A stretch of 64,000 nt of DNA from CAZDIO01 sp964505555 (GCA_964505555.1 CAZDIO010000102.1:1-64000), one strand, 5' to 3'; positions 43,750-52,484 are shown, counted from the first letter of the stretch. Translations and numbers: made by a program. Notes: a model not told the origin generated them from the sequence alone.

Positions 43750-44613
43750 CTACTGCAGCAACGTCAACGCCAAGGCTGGCTGTTGATTTGCTTGTGCTAA
43801 TACTGAAGCACTTGCTTGCTGGAGAATATTTAGTCGCGTAAGTTCCGCCGCTTCGAACGCTACGTCAACGTCACGGATTCGACTTTCTGCAGCGAGGAAG
43901 TTTTCTCGAGCCACTTGCAAGTTACTAATCGCCACATTCAGCCGACTCTCGGTAGAACCCAATGTTCCTCGAGACGCTGTCAAACTTCCGATGGCGAGGT
44001 TAATAGCATCAAGAGCTGATCGTGCAGAGATCTGAGATTCATTCGCCGTTGCCGCCAAGATCGAAAACAACGGTATAGAACTCCCCTCAACTGCCAACCC
44101 AATTGATGCCAAGGTAGCAGAAACTGCAGAGTAGGATACCTGTGAGGTAGTCTGCCCATCAAACCCTACCTGAAACACCGTCTGTGCTCCTCCAGAGAGA
44201 AGGTTTACACCGTTAAATTCAGTTGTTAAGGCGATTCGCTCAATTTCGCTTGAGAGCGCGAGAAACTCTAAATGCAACGCAGAACGTTGGGTGTTACTAA
44301 ATACACCGTTGGCTGATTGTTCAGCAAGCTCTGCAAGCCTTGTTAATACGTTTCCGATCTGCTCCATCGCACCGTCAGTAATGGAGATCATCGAAACACC
44401 ATCGCTTGCGTTTCGTATGGCGACAGTAGCTACTCGAGAATCTGAACGCAGCTGATCGGCGATCGCAAGTCCAGCAGCATCGTCTGATGCTTTGGTAATT
44501 CGCAAACCGGACGACAACCGCTCATAGGCTTTCTGTAAACGATCCGTTGTTGAACTTAAGTTTCTCTGCGCAGTAAGCGAGGAAACGTTAGTCCGTATAT
44601 TAATTGTACCCAT
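43750..44613 (-). CDS. fliC: Flagellin
   Basis: This is the flagellar filament protein. The N-terminal D0/D1 region reads NLSSTTDRLQKAYERLSSGLRI and continues SDDAAGLAIADQLRSD, the classic flagellin block that packs the filament core. The C-terminal D0/D1 region (SRIRDVDVAFEAAELTRLNIL) is also typical. At 287 residues the variable middle domain is short. A strong AGGAGG lies before the ATG. No other flagellar gene is in the window, so this is an orphan flagellin gene. A candidate sigma-54 promoter (44807-44821) and a terminator (43691-43730) bracket it. Confidence 0.95.
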   Translation of the reverse strand: MGTINIRTNVSSLTAQRNLSSTTDRLQKAYERLSSGLRITKASDDAAGLAIADQLRSDSRVATVAIRNASDGVSMISITDGAMEQIGNVLTRLAELAEQSANGVFSNTQRSALHLEFLALSSEIERIALTTEFNGVNLLSGGAQTVFQVGFDGQTTSQVSYSAVSATLASIGLAVEGSSIPLFSILAATANESQISARSALDAINLAIGSLTASRGTLGSTESRLNVAISNLQVARENFLAAESRIRDVDVAFEAAELTRLNILQQASASVLAQANQQPALALTLLQ

Positions 44614-44806
44614 TTCTTACCCTCCTTGACACCCTTACACCTCCTCCGAGACCTCTACTACAACCGATACTGCTCCTAGGAACTCGATCCGTATCCAGCA
44701 CGGAGATAGGTTTCAGCACTTTTGTGCATGTTAACCAATAAAACGCTCAAGATATGTATCGCTAAACTGCTCTGACCAAACAGCTACTACCGTAAGACTA
44801 CTCCTA

Positions 44807-44821
44807 GCACTTCTCGTGCCA
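44807..44821 (-). promoter_or_regulatory. Candidate sigma-54 promoter of flagellin
   Basis: On the minus strand TGGCACGAGAAGTGC carries GG and GC with the spacing of the sigma-54 consensus (TGGCACG, four bases, TTGC). It differs only in G for the first T of TTGC. It lies about 190 bases upstream of the flagellin ATG, leaving a long leader, and just outside the lytic transglycosylase stop. Sigma-54 control of flagellin is known in several groups. Confidence 0.45.
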
Positions 44822-44839
44822 GGTTTTGTGATCAGCGTC

Positions 44840-45844
44840 TTAGGCGATATTTTGAAATGGAGTTTCCCGTTTGAGTGCGGCTCGAAGTTCTGCAACACGC
44901 GTCACATAAGCCCGAGTACTCGCGGGTAAGTGCGGTTCGATGCTTTCAAAGTTTGTCGGATCTTTTCCTAAACGAAGTGCCTTCGCTTGTGCTTTTGCAA
45001 CATTTCCTTCACCTGCGTTAAAGGCAGCGATGGCAAGTTTTTCCAAATCGTCGGCACTTTTAGCCGGCACGGTTTTTAATCCCGGTCTTAAAAATGTTTC
45101 TCGACTAAAAATGTCGTGGAGTTTTCGTAAATACCCCACTCCTAAGTGTGCATTGAGTCGGGGATCAAAGGGATCATAACCTGCAGGCATTTTGTAACGA
45201 ACAAGCATCTCACTTGCGGTTTGATCCAGAAGCTGAAATAGCCCCTTTGTTTCATGACCATCTTTACTCACCACATGTGGCCTCAGTGATGACTCTGCTT
45301 TCGCAACCGCAATACTTAGCTCAGGATCTACACCATGGTACTTCCCTGCTGTCTTAATAATCTCCTTTATATCCTGACGAGAGTAATCGCTATAAGGCTT
45401 AATACTTGCTCGATCTGGGTACACCCTCTTAGCGCTTACAAAAAGTGGGGTGATCGGCTTTTCTACTTTTTCTACCGCTGATATTTTTTTGACACTCTCG
45501 CTCACCGGATTGACACGGAGCGAGGCATGAATAACCCCACTACTTCCACTTCCAGAAACTGCAGTAGCGTTCTTTATTAAGGGAGGAAGGTCTGCTTCAA
45601 GCATACCGTGCTCTTTGGTGTTAAGATTAGAAACTATCTCACCTGAAGGATTTATGGAGGGTGTAGCTTGCTTTAAGTCTTCAGAAGGAGTTGATTTTGC
45701 AGCACGCTTTTCAATATCTGAAAGGAGCTCAGAGAAATCCTTCTGATTTGAGCCATGGGTGGCCGTATCATTACCGGAGCGACCCCTTGGGGAGTCGATC
45801 CTGTTTTGATTTTTCTCGTAGCCTACATTAAATATCGTTGTCAT
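44840..45844 (-). CDS. SLT-domain lytic transglycosylase
   Basis: The C-terminal domain (about residues 160-330) is a soluble lytic transglycosylase that cleaves peptidoglycan. The catalytic Glu is in ELSIAVAKAESSLRPHVVS near residue 190, followed by GLFQLLDQTASEM and LEKLAIAAFNAGEGNVAKA. The N-terminal 150 residues are disordered and rich in Ser and Lys with no clear signal peptide, which fits export by a flagellar or type III route or a cytoplasmic partner. Such enzymes open the wall for flagella or secretion systems. Only the flagellin gene is adjacent, 226 bases downstream. Confidence 0.85.
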   Translation of the reverse strand: MTTIFNVGYEKNQNRIDSPRGRSGNDTATHGSNQKDFSELLSDIEKRAAKSTPSEDLKQATPSINPSGEIVSNLNTKEHGMLEADLPPLIKNATAVSGSGSSGVIHASLRVNPVSESVKKISAVEKVEKPITPLFVSAKRVYPDRASIKPYSDYSRQDIKEIIKTAGKYHGVDPELSIAVAKAESSLRPHVVSKDGHETKGLFQLLDQTASEMLVRYKMPAGYDPFDPRLNAHLGVGYLRKLHDIFSRETFLRPGLKTVPAKSADDLEKLAIAAFNAGEGNVAKAQAKALRLGKDPTNFESIEPHLPASTRAYVTRVAELRAALKRETPFQNIA

Positions 45845-45932
45845 CTGAACTAATCCTTCACACTACTAGTGGAGTATTAAAGGATAAGCACGATCCATAC
45901 CAAACACTTCCTACTAAAAAAGGCAGTTTAAT

Positions 45933-46385
45933 ATGTCACATCACACAGCTGCGATTTACTGGAAAAGAGCTACCCCCACATTTACCTACGATGCATATAA
46001 CCGCGATCATGAGTGGCGCTTTGATAACGGAGTAAAAATAGCGGCATCAGCAACCCAAGCCTATCGGGGTAATCCCGCTAACATCGATCCTGAAGAGGCG
46101 TATGTCGCCTCACTCTCAAGTTGCCACATGCTGACCTTCTTGGCGTTGTGTTCAAGAGCAAAGTTCGTTGTTGATACGTACGAAGACACCGCCGAAGGAT
46201 TATTAGAAAAAAACGCCGCAGGAAAATTAGCGATCACCAAAGTTGTTTTGCGACCAAAGATCACCTTTAGTGGAGACAAAGTTCCAAATAGTGCGGAACT
46301 AGAGAATCTCCATCACCGCTCCCATGAAGAGTGCTTCATTGCAAATTCCGTCAACACAGTGGTGAGTGTTGAGGAGGCTAGCTAG
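45933..46385 (+). CDS. OsmC family peroxide-detoxifying protein
   Basis: This is a 150-residue OsmC/Ohr-type thiol peroxidase that reduces organic peroxides in the cytoplasm. The two redox cysteines are in ASLSSCHMLTFLAL near residue 67 and HEECFIANSVN near 133. The length and both cysteine contexts are normal for OsmC. It is a single gene divergent from the lytic transglycosylase. A TTGAACACAG-type hairpin follows its stop. Confidence 0.9.
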   Translation: MSHHTAAIYWKRATPTFTYDAYNRDHEWRFDNGVKIAASATQAYRGNPANIDPEEAYVASLSSCHMLTFLALCSRAKFVVDTYEDTAEGLLEKNAAGKLAITKVVLRPKITFSGDKVPNSAELENLHHRSHEECFIANSVNTVVSVEEAS

Positions 46386-46417
46386 AGTTGCTCTACGTAA
46401 CTTCTGGTCAATTTGGA

Positions 46418-46480
46418 TTGAACACAGAGTTTCACAGGGTTACACAGAGTAAAGATTTTAAAATTCAACTCTGTGTTCAA
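46418..46480. repeat. TTGAACACAG hairpin element, copy 1 (short)
   Basis: TTGAACACAGAGTT is matched by AACTCTGTGTTCAA. The left arm continues TCACAGGGTTACACAGAGT, but the right arm lacks this inner part, so this copy looks truncated on one side. The inner bases begin AGTAAAGA, as in the copy at 57136-57222. Confidence 0.8.
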
Positions 46481-46525
46481 ATAAGATCGGAATGACCTTA
46501 GAGCTACCTTCATATTTCTTATTCA

Positions 46526-46762
46526 TTATATCCACTCTTTCATCAGTCGTTTGATCTGACTCTGATACGGCACATTTTGTAGATCACATTTATGCCGAAA
46601 CGCAGCAAGAAGGGTCTGGGGAATTTTTATACTAATGAGTTTACTCTTTTCTGGCCGTTCATTCATGAGCCGAAAATCTTCAAGAAAACGTGCTATTTCA
46701 TCCGGAGAGAGCTTCTTTGAATGATGAAGATACTCTTTAGAAAAAAACTGAACACTTTTCAT
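46526..46762 (-). CDS. CopG/BrnA-like antitoxin candidate
   Basis: This is a 78-residue protein ending in a ribbon-helix-helix-like segment, SKLISIKIPQTLLAAFRHKC followed by VPYQSQIKRLMKEWI, as found in CopG/BrnA-type antitoxins. The N-terminal half (FFSKEYLHHSKKLSPDEIARF) is helical. The gene lies six bases after the nucleotidyltransferase gene and would be its partner in a toxin-antitoxin pair. DNA binding to the operon's own operator is expected from the family. Confidence 0.7.
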   Translation of the reverse strand: MKSVQFFSKEYLHHSKKLSPDEIARFLEDFRLMNERPEKSKLISIKIPQTLLAAFRHKCDLQNVPYQSQIKRLMKEWI

Positions 46763-46768
46763 CTCTTC

Positions 46769-47236
46769 TTACTCTCTACTTAATTCTTGTAGCGCTTCAA
46801 TATCGGCGAGATCTTGTGGTCGACCCGCTTCTTGTTTCATTCGAATAAGATCTGACAATGAAAGAAGGGAGATACTTGTTTGCTGAACCCGAACACGTTT
46901 TGTTCTTTGGGTCGAAAGATCATGGGTAATAATGATGTCAACAAGCTCTGCTGGAGTACGCGGATTTACAAAACTCCATGCAGTAAGGTTTCGATTCTTA
47001 ATGTACTCCTTTCGAAATTTAAACACCTCTTTGGCGGTGATCGGAAGCTTTGCTTGAAGGCCGATACTATTTAGCGCCGCTTCCGCCTTTATAAACTGCT
47101 CCTCTTCAAAACGAAGAATAATGTCAATGTCGAGCGTTCCTCGTACCGCCCCATGAAGAGATACGGCATATCCACCAACAAGTGCATACTTAACGTGGTT
47201 CGTATCTAAGGCCTTAATAACGCTTAAAAGAAACAT
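46769..47236 (-). CDS. Nucleotidyltransferase-fold protein (toxin candidate of a TA pair)
   Basis: This is a 155-residue minimal nucleotidyltransferase. The GG motif and metal-binding acidic residues appear as ALVGGYAVSLHGAVRGTLDIDIIL near residues 18-41, with a third acidic residue in ELVDIIITHDL near 108. Such proteins beside CopG-like partners form toxin-antitoxin or minimal nucleotidyltransferase modules. The ATG at 47236 directly abuts a 20-base palindrome with no ribosome binding site, so the message may be leaderless. The CopG-like gene follows after six bases. Confidence 0.75.
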   Translation of the reverse strand: MFLLSVIKALDTNHVKYALVGGYAVSLHGAVRGTLDIDIILRFEEEQFIKAEAALNSIGLQAKLPITAKEVFKFRKEYIKNRNLTAWSFVNPRTPAELVDIIITHDLSTQRTKRVRVQQTSISLLSLSDLIRMKQEAGRPQDLADIEALQELSRE

Positions 47237-47256
47237 GGTATATACTAGTATATACC
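47237..47256 (-). promoter_or_regulatory. Perfect 20-base palindrome at the TA operon start
   Basis: GGTATATACTAGTATATACC is identical to its reverse complement and ends at the base before the start codon. It probably serves as autorepressor operator, with TATACT as possible promoter element. Confidence 0.65.
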
Positions 47257-47351
47257 TAGAGCGTTATTAATACAATGCTTATTTTTTTGCTCCGTTATTT
47301 AGTTTAAATCCCATAACAAGGTAGCTGTACGGTATTTCATAAGGGGGTTTT

Positions 47352-48236
47352 ATGTCACGTTTTGCAGCGCTTCGCGCTATTGCTACGTCTGCGGGGGTAG
47401 ACGGTCCAGGCACCTATCTTCCAAAAGTAATAGAGAAAATTCCGAGAGATCAATTACACCTTCCAAATGCAGCGAGCGTCTCAGATCAAAGCGAACCAAA
47501 TAATACCGAACAAAAAAGCATCATTGAGTGGAATAAAACCCCTCCTCCTGTTGTCGCTCAAGAAAACGTAAGAGGGGGTATCGAAATCGGGGCTGGTGAG
47601 GATCTTCAAAATCCGCAGGTATCTAATAAAGTCGCCACCGCCCAAAAAGCTTTAGCTCGTGTAAATGAAGTGCAAAAAGAGATCTGGTCAAATGCCCACC
47701 TCTGGAGCTCTCTTCCTAACGTTGATGATTTTAAAGAGAGAAGTTCTCAACAGATTCAACAATTAACAAATGGCCTTACTAGTCCTGATCTCAGTGGGGT
47801 GTTTGCCGATTTAAATCAATCGGTACAGGAGAAGGCAAATAGGATTGAGCTCCGTCTAAAACAACTTGGAGTTGATCCAGCTGAGGCCGGTCATTGTAAG
47901 GAGCTGTTCTTAACAGTCGATCCGTTAAGTGGCTTTGCTAAAAACCTCCCGCAAGATAGCGCGGGACTAAAACAACAGTTGTCTCTAATGACCCCTGACT
48001 CAAGGCGGCTAGCCCTTCAAGCTTGGGTATCTAAAGAAACTGCAAAAGCACTCGAGCCAGTTGTGGGAAGGGAAAACTCTGCGCGGATTGAAACGATCTT
48101 ACATCAACTGAGTTTTGAAGTTGATCGTTCGCTCGGACAGGTAGCAGCAACAATTGCAGTTCGTCGAGAGTTTCCTGCTCAGACGCCCCATTTCATAACG
48201 AATGACGCGGTAAACCAGATGTGGGGAAAAAAGTAG
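47352..48236 (+). CDS. Hypothetical helical protein
   Basis: I recognise no family in this 294-residue protein. It has a low-complexity, probably disordered N-terminal 100 residues, then a mainly helical region (about 105-280). There is no signal peptide or membrane segment. A good ribosome binding site (AAGGGGG) precedes the ATG. Polar, unstructured N-termini without a Sec signal are seen in type III secretion substrates, and a type III locus lies 12 kb away, so a secreted effector is possible but unsupported by homology. Confidence 0.6.
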   Translation: MSRFAALRAIATSAGVDGPGTYLPKVIEKIPRDQLHLPNAASVSDQSEPNNTEQKSIIEWNKTPPPVVAQENVRGGIEIGAGEDLQNPQVSNKVATAQKALARVNEVQKEIWSNAHLWSSLPNVDDFKERSSQQIQQLTNGLTSPDLSGVFADLNQSVQEKANRIELRLKQLGVDPAEAGHCKELFLTVDPLSGFAKNLPQDSAGLKQQLSLMTPDSRRLALQAWVSKETAKALEPVVGRENSARIETILHQLSFEVDRSLGQVAATIAVRREFPAQTPHFITNDAVNQMWGKK

Positions 48237-48428
48237 CGCGGGAATGAATAGTAGTAAACCGGACCGTTTTAAGTTTGCAAGAACTTGTCTTTCTGTCGTT
48301 GCGATACCTAAAGTGGAACTGCTCTAGTCACATCTTATGAAAAATCAAAATTACTTAATTACAGGAGACACATGTAGATAAAAAACAGCCATAACTATTA
48401 ATGAAAGTTGATGATGTAAAGGTTACCA

Positions 48429-48448
48429 GTTACGAAAATTTTCGTAAC
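48429..48448. promoter_or_regulatory. Perfect 20-base palindrome upstream of the cysteine peptide
   Basis: GTTACGAAAATTTTCGTAAC is self-complementary and lies 24 bases before the ATG at 48472, a position suited to an operator. Confidence 0.55.
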
Positions 48449-48471
48449 CATAATTTAGTAGGGGGAGATAT

Positions 48472-48660
48472 ATGAGACAGTTAATTAGCGCCTTTGTTCT
48501 CTTAAGCATGTTGATAGCGTTTTGTACTTCAAACGCTTTTGCGGCACATATTAGAGAAGAAACTTATTGCGTAAAGGATCTGGGGTGTTTTTCATGCATG
48601 GTGTCAGGCTTTATTGATAATCAGACAGGACGCATCATTGGTGGATGCTATCCTCTGTAG
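48472..48660 (+). CDS. Small secreted cysteine-rich peptide
   Basis: This is a 62-residue protein with a strong signal peptide (LISAFVLLSMLIAFCTSNAFA, cleavage after residue 24) and a 38-residue mature part with four cysteines (33, 39, 42, 59), including a CFSC motif. It could form two disulfides in the periplasm or outside. A good ribosome binding site (AGGGGGAG) precedes the ATG. I know of no family. It is possibly a bacteriocin-like or signalling peptide, or a small structural protein. Confidence 0.6.
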   Translation: MRQLISAFVLLSMLIAFCTSNAFAAHIREETYCVKDLGCFSCMVSGFIDNQTGRIIGGCYPL

Positions 48661-48692
48661 ATTGTCAAAAAGAAAGCGTGTAGCGAACTGCC

Positions 48693-48725
48693 AAAAAAAA
48701 CAGCGCCAGCTCTTTGAGGTCGCTG
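48693..48725 (-). terminator. Terminator of isocitrate dehydrogenase gene
   Basis: On the minus strand CAGCG pairs with CGCTG (longer with GACC and GG mismatches), and the hairpin is followed by eight T. It lies 17 bases after the icd stop. Confidence 0.7.
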
Positions 48726-48741
48726 ACGTTTCCTGAGATCA

Positions 48742-49968
48742 CTACATCCGAGAAACCATTGCCTCAGCAAACCCTGAGCAGGACACCTCGGTCGGTTTCT
48801 CCATTCCTCGGGCAAGGTCGTATGTGACGATCCCCTCCCCGATTGTTTTAGCAAAGGAATCCTCAATAAGTTTTCCAACCTCTGTCCACCCAAGATGCTC
48901 AAACATCATCTTCCCAGAGAGCATTAACGAACCGGGGTTGACCTTATCCTTTCCTGCATACTTCGGAGCAGTACCGTGCGTTGCTTCAAAAATGGAGGCT
49001 TCAACACCGATATTTGCTCCCGGTGCAAGACCAAGTCCTCCAACTTGAGCAGCAAGTGCGTCAGAGAGATAATCTCCATTTAAGTTCGTGGTGGCGATTA
49101 CTGAATAGTCCTTCGGTCGGGTTTGAACCTGTTGAAACATGTTATCTGCGATACAGTCCTTAATGAGGATCTTCCCTGGTGGCACAGCTCCGTTATGATT
49201 TTTGTTTACCTCTTCTTCTGAGATCGTAAAGGGAGCAAACTTCTCTTTTGCAAGTTTATACCCCCACTCACGAAACCCTCCTTCGGTAAACTTCATAATA
49301 TTACCTTTGTGAACAAGGGTAACACTGGTGCATCTCATCGCCACCGCATACTCAATGGCCATCGCAATTAATCTTTTTGAACCAAACTCACTAATCGGTT
49401 TAATCCCTATCGCACTCCCCTCTCGAATTTTTTTCCCTGAGATCTCTTCAATAGTTTGTGCGAGTTTTTTTGCCTCAGCGCTTCCGGCCTGAAATTCAAT
49501 CCCCGCATAGACATCTTCTGTGTTTTCGCGAAAGACGATCATGTTTACATCTTGAGGACGTTTTGCTGGACTAGGCACTCCAGGAAAATATCGAATTGGC
49601 CGCACACAAGCGTAGAGATCAAGAACTTGACGAAGCGTTACATTAATTGAACGCACCCCTCCCCCAACCGGTGTTGTGAGCGGACCTTTGATCGCAACTT
49701 TGTGTTCCTTAATGGCTGTTAAGGTATCATCTGGAAGCCAATTCCCGGTTTGATTAAAGGATTTCTCTCCTGCAAGAATCTCAACCCAGGTAACTGATCT
49801 CTTTCCTTGAAAGGCACGTTTTATTGCAGCATCAAACACCATCTGTGAAGCTCGCCACACATCGGGTCCAACCCCGTCCCCTTCAATGTATGGGATCAGC
49901 ACCTGGTCAGGAACTCGCAACTTCCCTCCCTCACCAAGTGTTATTTTCTGTGCGCTTCCTTCAGCCAT
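48742..49968 (-). CDS. icd: NADP-dependent isocitrate dehydrogenase
   Basis: This TCA-cycle enzyme converts isocitrate to 2-oxoglutarate. The substrate-binding region GPLTTPVGGGVRSINVTLRQ near residue 95 holds the regulatory serine of the bacterial enzyme, ACVRPIRYFPGVPSP near 120 the arginines, and VFRENTEDVYAGIEF near 147 the catalytic Tyr. The Asp and metal ligands lie in NLNGDYLSDALAAQVGGLG near 294, and the coenzyme region ATHGTAPKYAGKDKVNP near 327 ends in a Lys as in NADP enzymes. The length of 408 residues is typical. It is a single-gene unit with its own terminator. Confidence 0.95.
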   Translation of the reverse strand: MAEGSAQKITLGEGGKLRVPDQVLIPYIEGDGVGPDVWRASQMVFDAAIKRAFQGKRSVTWVEILAGEKSFNQTGNWLPDDTLTAIKEHKVAIKGPLTTPVGGGVRSINVTLRQVLDLYACVRPIRYFPGVPSPAKRPQDVNMIVFRENTEDVYAGIEFQAGSAEAKKLAQTIEEISGKKIREGSAIGIKPISEFGSKRLIAMAIEYAVAMRCTSVTLVHKGNIMKFTEGGFREWGYKLAKEKFAPFTISEEEVNKNHNGAVPPGKILIKDCIADNMFQQVQTRPKDYSVIATTNLNGDYLSDALAAQVGGLGLAPGANIGVEASIFEATHGTAPKYAGKDKVNPGSLMLSGKMMFEHLGWTEVGKLIEDSFAKTIGEGIVTYDLARGMEKPTEVSCSGFAEAMVSRM

Positions 49969-50011
49969 GAATTCTCCTTTCCAAGAGCGGTGCTAAGTTT
50001 TATCAGCCCCG

Positions 50012-51589
50012 CTAAACGCTACGATTCCTTTCTCGTTTTCTTTTCCAAGTTTCAAAGTCTACTACCGCAATTTTTTTTGCAAGCTCCTCACGAACACATC
50101 CTTCAACCGCTTCATGAAGACTTCTTCGATCAAGAGCGGTTTTTAAGCAGTTCATCTTCTTTTCAACCTGATCATAGAGGTTTGAAAGAGACTCAGAAGA
50201 GAGTGTTTTTCGATAGCGATCGACTTCGGTAGAGAGGTATTCCTGATACTCTTTTTTCTCAACTGGATTGGCCTCTCCCCGCCCGCTAGAGATTGGGGCT
50301 TTTGGAAAGTCCCGCCCAGTATTTTTAAGGATTTTCTCTTCAAAACTCCGGGGAATAATGAATTTATGTGGAGTTTCTACTGCCCGATAGAGAAAACCTA
50401 CCCGATTTTTTGAGACTTTCGTATCATTTGTTTGCACAAGAAAATCGTAATAGGAGATGATTTTATCAACTTGTAAAAGTTCTGCGGCGTTTTTTTCACT
50501 GAGCAGCCGTTTTGCTTGCGAGAGATGAATGCCTCGCGAAAGCAGAGCTTCAATGGCTCCTTGTCGTTGTGATTCTAGATCAGTAGAACTGCGTTGGGAG
50601 GAATCTTTTTGAAAAACAGGGGGCGAAGAAAGGATAAAGCTTCCTTGCTGCGTGTGATTTCTAGGAAGAGGGCTCTCTGTTTGCTGGAGATGTTTTTGAG
50701 ATACGATCTCTTTTCCGGAATGAAAGCGCACAACGGTCTCTACGCCCCTACCTGCAAACTCATAACTTGAGAGAAACCCAAGCGCTTTTAACTCCTCGCA
50801 CGCTGGTTCAATTTGTTGCTTAATCTGGGAGATGTATTGATAACTTCGAGAAAGTCCTAACTTCTCAAAGGCAAAGGTAACAAGTGGTTTTTCAATACTT
50901 GATTTGTAGTAAAAATGCTTATCAAGATACCGGTAGAGCCTTCGACTTACAGCACTTCGAAGTGAGAAATAAAGGGTTAAATCAAGCTTTTTTATAAACC
51001 CTGATTTAAAAGAATGAAAAAGTGCCTCACTCCAAATAAAATAACTCTTTGAAGCCTCAGCCCCAGAGAGGGCTTTGTTCCCTCGCCCATCGTTTATTTC
51101 GTAGGCATCGATAATTCCGAAATTTCTTGTTTGATAGGCTTTTGAAGCATTATCAAAAAACGCATTTGCTGCCCGAATTCGAACCCCGCTTAAGCGATCA
51201 AGTGATTTTGTAAGGCGGGAGTAGCTTCGCCCTTCTGTGGTCCAGCGTAAGATTCCTAAAAGCTCATACCGGGTAAAATATACCTTTCGGTTTCGAAACC
51301 CTTGATCCATCGTTAACCGCATCAAGCCAAGAAGGACATCATCATCCGTAGCGGTGGGGAGTCCAAACTTGTCTGCCCCGGTAATAATCCACTGGCGTTC
51401 AATCACCTCCCCACTGGGGAGCCGTTGGTTGTCACGAAACTCAAGGGTTTTTACCTTTGAGTTTGTGCGTGTCGAGAGAACCGCGAGGGGAAACTCTGCA
51501 AGGTTCATCTCATCACGTGAGGTAAGCACTACCTCGGATGAGGAGACTTCACGATCTTCGGCTCTTTGTTGGTAGAGGGTTTGCTGCAT
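50012..51589 (-). CDS. repA: Replication initiator protein A (RPA/RepA-type plasmid initiator)
   Basis: This is a 525-residue initiator of the replication initiator protein A family, which opens an origin for DNA replication. The N-terminal half has tandem winged-helix domains: NLAEFPLAVLSTRTN near 29, the ERQWIITGADKFGLPTATDD block near 64 that typifies the family, VYFTRYELLGILRW near 100 and RSAVSRRLYRYLDKHFYY near 216. The C-terminal 250 residues are extended and charged, longer than in minimal plasmid versions. It faces away from parA across a 0.9-kb gene-free spacer, so the three genes look like one replication-partition block. Confidence 0.75.
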   Translation of the reverse strand: MQQTLYQQRAEDREVSSSEVVLTSRDEMNLAEFPLAVLSTRTNSKVKTLEFRDNQRLPSGEVIERQWIITGADKFGLPTATDDDVLLGLMRLTMDQGFRNRKVYFTRYELLGILRWTTEGRSYSRLTKSLDRLSGVRIRAANAFFDNASKAYQTRNFGIIDAYEINDGRGNKALSGAEASKSYFIWSEALFHSFKSGFIKKLDLTLYFSLRSAVSRRLYRYLDKHFYYKSSIEKPLVTFAFEKLGLSRSYQYISQIKQQIEPACEELKALGFLSSYEFAGRGVETVVRFHSGKEIVSQKHLQQTESPLPRNHTQQGSFILSSPPVFQKDSSQRSSTDLESQRQGAIEALLSRGIHLSQAKRLLSEKNAAELLQVDKIISYYDFLVQTNDTKVSKNRVGFLYRAVETPHKFIIPRSFEEKILKNTGRDFPKAPISSGRGEANPVEKKEYQEYLSTEVDRYRKTLSSESLSNLYDQVEKKMNCLKTALDRRSLHEAVEGCVREELAKKIAVVDFETWKRKRERNRSV

Positions 51590-52484
51590 GAAAAAAAATG
51601 AAACAAAAAAATTTTAAATTAACTTCAAGTCGTTTGTTATTTTGGTACAACGTACATCATAGTTCTTCAACAAGAAGTTTTTTTATAAGTACGTACGTTA
51701 GGAGAGAAATTATTCAATCTTTCTAGTAAGTTAAGCCAGAAAATTTCTTTCGATTCCCGAATCTTTTGGGCTCAGATCACGATGGACTTGAAGTCAATTC
51801 ACTTGAGCACTTATCTCATTTCATGAGATTTTTATTCTCCTGCCTAACTTTCTTACTTCGACTCTCGACATTGTGAAACCAAAAGCGCGAGATTTTTATG
51901 TAAGGCTCTCTGGAGCCTCTAACATGAGTCAGATAGCCAAACATTCCGGAGAAAACGGTAGGTGGTCACGGTCATTAAGTTAGTTCCTGTCCATAAAAGC
52001 CAATTTTGAGTCCAAGGTCGATTGAACGGCCACTACTTCTAAACTTACTCTGTGGTTTTATAAAATCTTCTTTCAGACCCTTAATGACCGTGGGTAAGAA
52101 ACTCTATTTTAGTAAAGTCTCTTAGTTCATTACTCGAACCCTTATTTCAATACACGCCTATTTGACCATTTTTGGTTATTCCATTTCACGAACAGCAGCC
52201 AAACAAAAACCACAAGATATTCTAACATATTGAAATTATTAATATAATCAGATATTCGTGGTTTAATTGACCTCCAAAGATCGCATTATTCTGGGAATGT
52301 TCGAGCTTCGAAATAAGTACTGATCACGTTTATAAGCGAGCTTTTGAAAGATGATTATTTCAAAGCACGCTACTTTTTGGCCACTAGGTAGGTTTCTTTA
52401 CTGTTTGGAAGCTTTAGTTTAAACCAGTTATTGTTTAATTTAACCTCTGCCAAAATCTCAACTCTTGAGTAACGAAGCTGTAAG
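51590..52484. other. Gene-free AT-rich spacer, candidate replication origin
   Basis: This 895-base stretch between repA and parA has no plausible gene. It holds a short hairpin at 51903-51918 (AGGCTC, TCTG, GAGCCT), another at 51813-51829 (ATCTCA/TGAGAT), a run of GTAC-rich motifs (51645-51695) and the degenerate inverted repeat 51967-52092. I see no canonical DnaA box (TTATCCACA) or obvious iteron array. Position and AT-richness make it the likely site of replication initiation. Confidence 0.45.
51967..52092. repeat. Inverted repeat related to 42549-42689
   Basis: The ends CACGGTCATTAAG and CTTAATGACCGTG are perfectly complementary. The interior near the right end (CTCTGTGGTTTTATAAAATC) resembles the right arm of the 42549-42689 element, but the left arm has decayed. 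Confidence 0.6.
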
